A DNA stretch of 64,000 bases from Triatoma infestans (lineage: Eukaryota > Arthropoda > Insecta > Hemiptera > Reduviidae). The translations under genes and the position numbers were made by a program. A model generated the notes under the pieces. It did no database searches, was not told where the DNA came from, and saw only the letters and a list, made by a program, of their open reading frames with translations. The stretch lies in contig JAAEAF010000658.1 of the NCBI GenBank assembly GCA_011037195.1, positions 1 to 64,000 of the forward strand, written 5' to 3'. Below, in pieces: positions 55,931-64,000 of this stretch. Numbering within the stretch: the stretch's first letter is position 1; the number at the start of each line of letters is the position of its first letter.

Positions 55931-57320
55931 GGTTTTTCACGTTTCCTTTAAAAGTGTTTGTTTTAGTATTGTGGTAGATATGAGAGGTATTGAATAGAGA
56001 GAATTTAGGAAGGAGAAGAAATAAACTAAATGGAAGTACTGAACGCTGATATAATGAAACAGAAACTCAAAGTGCAAGGACTTTACACTGTTCAATGATA
56101 TTAGAGAATAAGGTAGCGAGAGAATAATTAAGAGAGAGACAGACTGGCTGAATATTAGAAAGTAAGTAGAATGATGTTGATTTCACTGGTATCGGTAACT
56201 GTTGTAAAACTATACTCTGTAGGGCTAGCTCGGATCTATTTATATGGAATTCTCCCATCCTAGTTTGGCCCAGGTAGGGAGTAACTAAGTTATTCGGTTC
56301 CCTTTACTTCATGGAATAGGTTCCCTTATATAAAAAATTGAAGTAAATTAAAATAATTAAGTAGATTCCAAGATGAGAGAACATTGTCCTTTACAACTAT
56401 GTATAAATAGCAGTAAGATAATGATTATTGTATACCGGACTTCTTATTCTATTAGGGTAATTTCCTTCAGATTTATTTAATTCCTTTTATATAACTTCAC
56501 TGCACTTTGTTGTAGATAATAAAACTGCAAGAAAGAAATATAATCAACAGTATTTATTAATGACAATGATTTGTAAACATTTTATATGTAAATCCATTTT
56601 ATTGGCTGATTTATTATAATTTCTTGTTTCACAATTTTATACAAGTAGGAGCTCCAATGGAATCCATTTCAAACAGAAAGTGAGGATTGTCATACTTCAA
56701 CGGCATAACTGTTAAATTAGCCATGTACATTTCAAAGTAGAAGAATTGTTTGCAAAGTAGTTTTTGGTTTAAAGAAATTATAAATTTAATAGAACATTTA
56801 TTTTATATACAATAAAACTTTATAAACTCAACTTTTCAAAAACATAATAAACTTAAACATTACGAAGACTAAACTACATGATAACAAAGTGAATATATCA
56901 GGTTGAAAGAATGATCACAGACTAACAATTTAAAAGTTTAGACAGAGAATAAGATAATTAGAATCCATCATCAATGTTTCCTGCAACAAAAATAGTAATT
57001 ATGTAACAATAATTATTAATGTGTAATGATTAATAATAATGAGGTCAAAATATCAGCCATCATCCACATTTAACTAACTAGCTACTAGTAGTAGATAGGA
57101 AAATTATACAAACTCGTTGTAGTAACTAGTCTAAAGCCCAGAGTTTTTAATTTCAGTTTCATTGGTTAATTAATAATGATAATTTATCTTCTAAATGGGT
57201 AAAAGAATTACGACTTATATACAGGATACGAGTAATAAAAACAATTAATCAGTTTACCTGATCTAATTAGTTTAATATCACTTGGATTCTATATAAAAAT
57301 GTAATAATGATAAGGGGGGG

Positions 57321-57455
57321 TTTGAAGTAGCAGTCTAGCACGTTGGACTACTACCGCGAAGACCCTAGCACAGTGTTCGCGGTCCAGACAGAGAGCTTCT
57401 CTTAGTTACTTTTTACAGTTCACTGTCCGATGATGGGCAGTGTTGTCTACAACTG
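57321..57455 (+). mobile_element. Old SINE relic, copy in block D
   Basis: Contains TCTAGCACGTTGGACTACTA and GTGTTCGCGGTCC, equivalent to 44348 in B. Confidence 0.6.
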
Positions 57456-57726
57456 CCGTAGAGACTAGGTTTGAAAGAAACCAACTTTACTTCCACCATA
57501 TATGAATGCAAACCACTAATGCAATCTCCGGAATCTGAAGTTTCTTTTTTATGGGAATGGCCGCGGAAGTGTAAAGCATCATTTCCAAGACTTTTCTAAA
57601 TGAAAGATAGCTGTTTTTTCTGAATCTTTCAAAATAAATATAAACAATCTCTAGCTGTAGTCAGTTAAAATAAATAATAATTATAATAAAATCAGGTGTG
57701 TCGCACGAACAGGTGTTTGTAGTTTT

Positions 57727-58014
57727 TCATAGATTTTTTTTTTTTTTAATGTCAATAGCTCTGGTCATTGACGGCCGGAGCCTTCGTAGTGCACTGCCGG
57801 CCTCCGGACAGTAAGATAGCTGTAACTGGGAAATTTGGGTCAATAGTGTATTTTTAACAGAACATCTAGTTGTTAGACGATAGATGCGTGTATTGTAATG
57901 AATGTAGCAGTACAGATGAAAATCTGTGTAATGATTTGCTAAAGTTTTAAATTCTGTTATTTGAGGATATCGGCGAAAAAGTGAAACGATAGGAATTGAG
58001 TATTTATTGGCCAT
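57727..58014 (-). other. Conserved downstream open frame in block D
   Basis: A 95-codon minus-strand frame starting M-A-N-K-Y. Its first about 40 codons match the frame in B; the rest reads through the SINE fragment. Coding status is doubtful; see 36190. Confidence 0.2.
57755..57812 (-). mobile_element. SINE 3' fragment, copy in block D
   Basis: AGCTCTGGTCATTGACGGCC and TGCACTGCCGGCCTCCGGAC; shorter than in B and E by internal loss. Confidence 0.65.
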
Positions 58015-58176
58015 TTAGAATCGAACTCTACCGGTTTTCGAGTTCTATAGGCGCTTATCCGTTTTTGACTCATACACAGAACAAGAAGAATATGAAGAAG
58101 TCAAAGAGGGAGAGTTTTAAATATAAGAAAATAGTATTATTTTATTGATTAATCACCTTTGGTAAAAACCGCTTCT

Positions 58177-58329
58177 CTAATATCCTATTTTTCTGCAAAG
58201 TCCATTTGCCCTTCTGTACTCTTTACCACATCCTTTAAAAGGAACGACGACAATCGTTAGCATATTTAGCGATAGTGTTAATGATACAAGTGAAAGCAGC
58301 AATAACACTAGCAGTAACAGAAACTTCAT
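58177..58329 (-). CDS. Secreted two-cysteine peptide, gene D (secapin-like, tentative)
   Basis: 50 residues from the conserved ATG at 58329. The signal peptide is nearly identical to that of B. The mature region has V-V-V-P-F-K-G, Cys34, G-K-E-Y-R-R-A-N-G-L, Cys45 and R-K-I-G-Y. Relative to B the differences are in the mature part (an acidic residue in the loop, Leu for Arg before Cys45, Lys for Arg after V-P-F) while the signal is unchanged. Stop and AATAAA (58141-58146) are conserved. It is intact and expected to be secreted; function is not known. Confidence 0.7.
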   Translation of the reverse strand: MKFLLLLVLLLLSLVSLTLSLNMLTIVVVPFKGCGKEYRRANGLCRKIGY

Positions 58330-58453
58330 ATTGCACTGAAAATATGTGAACCACTTCACAGTAAGTTGAATATCGAATGTCGTCGCCCGCTGAAGGAGGA
58401 AAATCAATAAATCAATATTTTTATCACATAGATGATGTCCTGACCTTTATATA
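58330..58453 (-). promoter_or_regulatory. Promoter and leader of peptide gene D
   Basis: TATATAAAGGTCAGGAC on the minus strand with TATATAAA at 58446-58453. The leader has an extra GCGGGCGACGACA-type change near 58383 (CGTCGCCCGCTGAAGG on plus). Confidence 0.65.
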
Positions 58454-59042
58454 CAAGATAATGTAATGCACAGAACATCAGTGAATGTTATTAAACAGAT
58501 GTTTTTTCAAAGATATAAATAAAAAAAATCAGATTGTCACAAAAAAATAAAAAAAATAAAAAAAAAAAAATTCTATTTTGAAGCACACACACACACAACT
58601 TTCTCGTATCATACAATGCAAAGAAAACCAAAATTGGCCTCTGAACATAAACTTTTAATCATTTTTCTAACATAATCATACAGGTGATGACAGATAACTT
58701 ATCTACCCTGGGTAGATTACACTGAAATCCAGAAGTGAGCGCCAATATCATTGAATCAATCACCTGAAATTATACGATGAGTTTTTATATCTGTGTAAAT
58801 TTAATCTATTACTACATATAATAAGTTCATATTAGGTAATATACTAAGTTTATAGCAAAGTTTTATAGTCGATTTTTAAGAAAAATCCGGAAAACCACAA
58901 TAACCAATTCTGTAAAAGTCCATTACCGGTAATCAATTTTCCTCAAATTTGGAATTCTTCCATGATTTTAGTGTATAATTAATTTTCTATCGGCGGTAGA
59001 ACCATAAACAGTACTGAAGGTGGTAGTTTGGTGGAAAGCTAC

Positions 59043-60446
59043 TGTTACGTATTTCTGGGTTTTAAGGTGTGGTTTTCGCGAATTTAATGTTTCGAAGTGC
59101 AAGGAAATCCGTAACTTGTTTTTTGGCCTTCTTCTATCTTAGTCGATAGTTTAATTAACAGATGGCCCCACAGTCAGGTAAGGGGGTAACGATCTCGCTT
59201 CATACAGCGCTTACTTACACTATGTCGAAATATAAGAGAGCGACGCTATGTTTAGACCGAGACGCCATTAGTTTATTACTCTTTTATGAGTTTCTTATCT
59301 TGAAATTCTTTTGTTCAGGTTAATTTTGAAGTTGTGTAACTAGATTATTTAAGTGTTTTGCTTACTTCACATTCAAATGTTATATTTTCTACTCGCAGTA
59401 TCGTAATTGTTTCCTGTGCTGCATATACTTACGGCCTCATGTTCGTGATACTTCAATCATTTTCTTTTATAATTTAATCCATTATTTAGTGCGTATTAAG
59501 GGCCTTTTCAGCTGTGGTGATTTCAACTTTATTCAACCTTGGCATATGCAAGTGGCTTATAGTAACTTCATACAACCATATGTGAGTACAGATAATTCTC
59601 CTTCCTTCCTATCCTTATATCCGTCACTCGCTATTTAGTTTTTAGTTATTATAAGCTCGCAGATGCCTTTTGTGCGATATTTGAAATCGCCCTGAAAGGT
59701 AATCTATCATTTCTCTGTTAGTGCCTTCGGCACCAGTCTAATGCTCATATGTACTATTAACGGCTTAAACGTACTTCAAGATAGGTGCCACTTGACTCTC
59801 TGCTTAATTCATCCGCTCCGGTTGGACGAACTCTCTGCACCACAGTGAACAAGTTCCGATTTACGGAAGTGTGAGAGGCTGTAACAGTTCTAGGCAAGTA
59901 TATTCTCTTTAACATTTTCTATTCTGCTTCAGTGACTAATACTTAGAGTACTTTTGTATCTTGTTAATTATATATCTTCTCAAGCTCAATTTGAGAGTTC
60001 ATCAGTTCTTCCTCTAGCTTTATTATACTGTATATTCATTCGTTTGCCAACAGATTCTCAGGTCCTACAATCTGCTCTAATTGTAGTGGTCCTCCGAGTG
60101 ATGTGAAAGCATCTTCTAACCAGCACCCTCATGGACAGCTCTGGAAGGGATTGTTTGCAATCAGACAATCGGTGTAATTCCCACGGCTTGCCCGCTTGTC
60201 AATGTACGTTTTCAAGCCTGGCTGTGAGGCAAAAGGACTGAGAAGCAATTAATTCTTCAGTAAATTTATTGTTATACCAGGATTGGTGGTTTCTCTGTTT
60301 TTTGTTGCTACACTATCCCAATTTTCTATGTATTTCAGCAAGACCTGTCTTGGTCTCCTTACGGAGTTCCTGCAGAGTTCTACCTTGCCGAAAACCAGCC
60401 TATGGTACCGGATGACTTACCTTACGCGGCTTGCAAATACGTAACT
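59043..60446. mobile_element. 1.4-kb insertion with 5-bp target duplication, probable solo LTR
   Basis: The insertion interrupts a sequence that is continuous in block B (GTGGAAAGCTACTGTTTCCT at about 46390). GCTAC is duplicated at 59038-59042 and 60447-60451. The left end is TGTTACGTATTT and the right end AAATACGTAACT, inverted matches over 11 of 12 bases. A TG start, short inverted ends and a 5-bp duplication suit an LTR (BEL/Pao or Gypsy type) whose final CA has become CT. A DNA transposon with a 12-bp inverted repeat is the alternative. No coding sequence is visible in its 1404 bp, and it is less AT-rich than the surroundings. Confidence 0.8.
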
Positions 60447-60451
60447 GCTAC

Positions 60452-61330
60452 TGTTTCCACAAAACCGCAAATCAATTTTCCCGAGAGGAAAATGCTTCAA
60501 ACCAGTGTTTTTTTCATACTCGGGGACCTTAAAATATGTATTTCATGGTGGAAACTCAATTTCAAAAATTTGATACAATTGCAAATACTTCCTCTTACCA
60601 AGAGAAAAGTAAAAAAAAATAAATTAAACAATCTAGTTTTGAAACCCTCACACCTAATGGGAACATACTATATTTGGTACAAATTGGTTGGCTGCCATGA
60701 CAGTTGTAGCTTGAATTGTAGTCCAGTAGACAGCCGCTAATAATTTGAGAACAAACCCAAATATTATTTGATTTTTAACGTCACAGTTAAAGTATCAGTA
60801 TCAACAAGAAAAACTATTAATAACACAAATTTTGAAAAGTTTAGGAAAATAGAAAATAACTGATACTTTTTACTTTCTCTTACTCCTAGTAAGAGGAAGT
60901 ATTGTAATCGTATCAAACTTTCGATTATCCAGTTTTCACCGGAAATTACCGATTTGAGGTCCACTGAATCCAAGAAAATGGTTTTTAGCAAATGGTCTGT
61001 GTGTGTGTGTGTGTATGTGTGTGTATGGAAGTGAAAAGCATAGCTCAAAAACGAAAAATCGCAGAAAGTTCAAACTTGATATTCCATTTGGATGTCACCA
61101 TGGGATCTGACATAATGATATCTGCAACTTCTAGTTGAAACATTTCTCCAGGAAAATGAAATTAAGTGCACTTTTAAGGGAGAAGGTGGGTGTGTTGTCC
61201 TCTAAAGTGCTAGTTCAGTTTATTACTTATCTTATCAGCTAAATAATATTAATTACGATTAAATATGTTGTTGAATTTCCGAGTTTGAAGAAGATCAGAA
61301 AACCGAAAGTGCGTTTTTAATGAAAAAAAA
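60452..61330. repeat. ENR copies between blocks D and E
   Basis: A minus-orientation head at 60500-60610, then a CTACTGGACTAC-type segment near 60720 (GTAGTCCAGTAGACAGCC). A plus-orientation head starts at 60880 (CTCTTACTCCTAGTAAGAGG) with a GT run at 60999-61025, and unit blocks follow to 61330. Confidence 0.7.
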
Positions 61331-62794
61331 CAGGGTTTTCACGTTTCCTTTAAAAGTGTTTGTTTTAGTAGTGTGGTAGATGTGAGAGGCAGTGAATAGA
61401 GCAAATTTAGGAAGGAGAAGAAATAAACTAAAAGGATGTACTGAACGCTGATATAATGAAATAGAAACACAAACTGCAAGGAGTTTACACTGTTGAATGA
61501 TAGAGAATAAGGTAGCGAGAGAATAATTAAGAGAGGGACAGACTGGCTGAATATTAGAATGTAAGTAGAATGATATTGATTTAACTGGTATCGGTAACTG
61601 TTGGAAAACTGTAATCTGTAAGGCTGCTCGGCTCTATTTATATGAAATTCTTCCTTCCTAGTTTGGCCCAGGTAGGGAGTAACTAAGTTCTTCGGATCCT
61701 ATGAATCTTTAAAGATTCGGTTGCCTTTACTTCATGGAATAGGTCTCCCTTATATAAAAAACTGAAGTAAATTAAAACAATTAAGTAGATTCCAAGATGA
61801 GAGAACATTTGTCCATTACAACTATGTATAAATAGCAGTAAGATAATGATTATTGTATACCGGAATTCATATTCTATTAGGGTAATTTCCTTCAGATTTA
61901 TTTAATTCCTTTTATATAACTTCACTGCAGTTTGCTGCATATAATATAACTGCAAGAAAGAAATCTAAAAAACAGAGCTCTGTTTGGAGATAATGTTAAT
62001 GATTGGCAATAATTTGTAAAGATTTTATATGTGAATCCATTTTATTCGCTGATTTATTATAATAAAATGTTTCACCATTTTATACAAGTAGGAGCTCCAA
62101 ACTAAACAAAGATCCAATGGAAACCATTTCAAACAGAAAGTGAAGATTGTCATACTTCAACGGCATAACTGTTAAATTAGCCATGTACATTTCAAAGTAC
62201 AATAATAGTTTGCAAAGTATTTTAGGTTTCAAGAAATTATAAATTTTATAGAATATTTATTTTGTATACAATAAAACTTCATAAACTCAACTTTTCAAAA
62301 ACATAATACACATAAACATAACAAAGACTAAACTACATGATAACAAAGTGAATATATGAAGCTGTAAGAATGATCACAGACTAACAATTTAAAAGTTTAG
62401 ACAGAGAATAAGGTAATTAGAATCCATCATCTATCCTGGTTTCCTGTAACAATAATAGTAATTATGTAACATTAATTATTAATACTGTATAATGATTATT
62501 AATAATGTAGTCAAAATATCAGTCAACATCAAAATTTAACTAACTAGCTACTAGTAGTAGATAGGAAAATTATACAAACTCGTTGGACTAACTGAGTCTA
62601 GAGCCCAGAGTTTTTAATTTCAGTTTCATTGGTTTATTAATAATGATAATTTATCTTCTGAATGGGTAAAAGAATTACGACTTATTAATAATACAGGAAG
62701 GGATTATTAAAAATAATTTACCTACCTAATTAGTTCCACTCAATTAGAATCACTAAGATTCTATATAAAAATGTAATAATTGTAAGGGGTGTTT

Positions 62795-62935
62795 AAAGTA
62801 GCAGTCTAGCACGTTGAACTTACTACCGCGAAGACCCTAGCACCGGGTTCGCGGTCCAGACAGAGAGCTTCTCTTAGATACTTTTTACAGTTCACTGTCC
62901 GATGATGGGCAGTGTTGCCAACAACAAAAGAACAC
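62795..62935 (+). mobile_element. Old SINE relic, copy in block E
   Basis: Contains CTAGCACCGGGTTCGCGGTC and GTCCGATGATGGGCAGTGTT, equivalent to 44348 in B. Confidence 0.6.
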
Positions 62936-63121
62936 TGACATAGAGACCAGGTTTGAAAGAAATCTACCTTACGTCCATATATAAGTGCAAACCATTAATG
63001 CAATTTCTACCAGAAACTGAAGTTTCTTTTTATGGGGATGGCCGCGGAAGCGTAAAAGATCATTTCCAAGAATTTTCTGAGTGAAAAATAGCTGTATTAT
63101 CCGCACTAATAGGTATTTCGT

Positions 63122-63238
63122 AATTTAAGGCGCGTCAACATCTATGGTCATTGGCGCCCGGAGCCTTCTCAGTGCACCGCCGGCCTCCGGGCAGTGTTCT
63201 TTCGTTACAGACAACACTATCAATCACCGAACAATTAG
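63122..63238 (-). mobile_element. SINE 3' fragment, copy in block E
   Basis: TCATTGGCGCCCGGAGCCTT and GCCGGCCTCCGGGCAGTGTT; the best-preserved of the three shared fragments. Confidence 0.75.
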
Positions 63239-63624
63239 ATTGATAGTTAGTAGTATAAAATATGTAGACGATAAATGCGTGTATTCTAATTAATATTGAA
63301 ATTTAGATGAAAATCTATGTAATGATTTGCAATTGTTTTAAATTCCGGAAGCTGTTTTTTTAAAGGATATCTGCGAAAATGTGAAGCTATAGGAATTGCG
63401 GTATTTTTTGGCCATTTTGAATCGAACTCTACCGATTTTCGGTACACTAAGCCCCCTTCTAGACAGTCGAACAACACTATATCAAACTCTATAGGCGCTT
63501 ATCCGTTTTTGATTCCCGCACAGAACAAGATGAATATGAAGAAGTCAAAGAGGGACAGTTTTAAATAAAAGTCAATAGTAAATAATGTGTTATTTGTTAA
63601 TCACCTTTGGTAAAATCCGCTTCA

Positions 63625-63777
63625 CTAGGATCCTATTTTTCTGCAACGACCATTTGCCCTTCTGTACCCTTTCCCACATCCTCTAAGAGGAACGAGGATA
63701 ATCGTTTGAATATTTAGCGATAGTGTTAATGATACAAGTGAAAGCAGCAATAATACTAGCAGTAACAGAAACCTCAT
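63625..63777 (-). CDS. Secreted two-cysteine peptide, gene E (secapin-like, tentative)
   Basis: 50 residues from the conserved ATG at 63777. The signal peptide is identical to that of B. The mature part is I-I-L-V-P-L-R-G, Cys34, G-K-G-Y-R-R-A-N-G-R, Cys45, R-K-I-G-S. The Cys-x10-Cys spacing, the G-Y-R-R-A-N-G core and the C-R-K-I-G end are conserved with B. The downstream poly(A) hexamer is altered to AATAAC. It is intact. The strongly basic loop and secretion signal suggest an extracellular peptide; whether it is antimicrobial, venom-related or otherwise cannot be read from the sequence. Confidence 0.7.
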   Translation of the reverse strand: MRFLLLLVLLLLSLVSLTLSLNIQTIILVPLRGCGKGYRRANGRCRKIGS

Positions 63778-63900
63778 ATTGCACTGAAAATATGTGAAAC
63801 ACTTCACAGTATGTTGAATATCGAATGTCGTCGCATTGAAGGAGGAAAATCAATAAATCAATATTTTTATCACATAGATAATGTCCTGACCTTTATATAG
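63778..63900 (-). promoter_or_regulatory. Promoter and leader of peptide gene E
   Basis: CTATATAAAGGTCAGGACAT on the minus strand, TATA at about 63892-63899, 120 bases before the ATG. Sequence is almost the same as in B, including TTTTCCTCCTTCAATGCGAC. Confidence 0.65.
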
Positions 63901-64000
63901 AAGATAATGTAATGCACAGATCATCAGTGAATATTATTGAACAGTTGTTATTCCAAATATATAAATAAAAAATCCGATTATTACAAAAAAAAACGAAACA

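Larger units (their letters stand above)
55930..60890 (-). repeat. Duplicated block D (secreted-peptide gene D)
   Basis: Minus-strand copy. Compared with B it has an extra segment at about 55970-56340, also present in E (61370-61780), that replaces the CATGAAGGAAATTATC edge of A, B and C. It is further enlarged by the 1.4-kb insertion at 59043. Confidence 0.75.
61330..64000 (-). repeat. Duplicated block E (secreted-peptide gene E), cut by window end
   Basis: Minus-strand copy closest to D: both share the 410-bp segment starting GTGTGGTAGATGTGAGAGG (61372 in E). It continues past 64000. Confidence 0.75.

Noticed and set aside
60402..60740. 112-codon plus-strand frame
   Set aside because: It starts inside the 1.4-kb insertion and ends in ENR sequence, so it joins two unrelated elements.

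Overview
The window is AT-rich eukaryotic nuclear DNA, almost certainly from an arthropod and probably an insect. Long intergenic stretches, LINE, LTR and DNA-transposon relics and a tRNA-derived SINE with poly(A) tails support this. There is no sign of operons, ribosome binding sites or dense coding. The species cannot be named from the sequence. Most open frames in the window are chance frames inside repeats.

Left half (1-33 kb): mostly interspersed repeats. An abundant family, here called ENR, has roughly 290-bp internal units each opening with an ACCGGAAGT-type motif, CA/GT microsatellites and a tail hairpin. It occurs in both orientations with near-complete copies at 5.3-6.5, 9.05-10.05 and 32.25-33.14 kb. 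Between its copies lie broken non-LTR retrotransposons of several clades (0.5-1.2, 6.6-7.3, 18.9-19.7, 21.6-22.8 and 25.4-26.0 kb), SINEs, two long fold-back DNA elements (15.1-16.5 kb), an hAT-like MITE (18.3 kb) and an internally deleted Tigger/pogo element with a TA target duplication (29.46-30.04 kb).

Right half (33.8-64 kb): five diverged copies (A-E) of one duplicated block. Each carries a tiny secreted-peptide gene behind a conserved TATA promoter. A (+, 35.8 kb), B (-, 45.7 kb), D (-, 58.3 kb) and E (-, 63.7 kb) are open. C (+, 50.8 kb) is broken by a stop. The products have a leucine-rich signal peptide and a basic mature peptide of about 30 residues with two cysteines ten residues apart. 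That layout resembles the hymenopteran secapin-like peptides; the assignment is tentative. Differential insertions give an order to the duplications: two solo LTRs with 4-bp target duplications, a 1.4-kb insertion with a 5-bp duplication, LINEs, a young SINE with 53 A residues, and a D/E-only segment.

Points most worth a second look: the secreted-peptide cluster; a small asymmetric fold-back element with 10-12 bp target duplications whose arms carry a hammerhead-ribozyme-like core (possibly a Penelope-like or retrozyme-type non-autonomous element); a degenerate 28S rRNA fragment at 40.87-41.29 kb far from any rDNA; and a decayed Merlin (IS1016/ISXO2-type) transposase at 37.6-38.35 kb.
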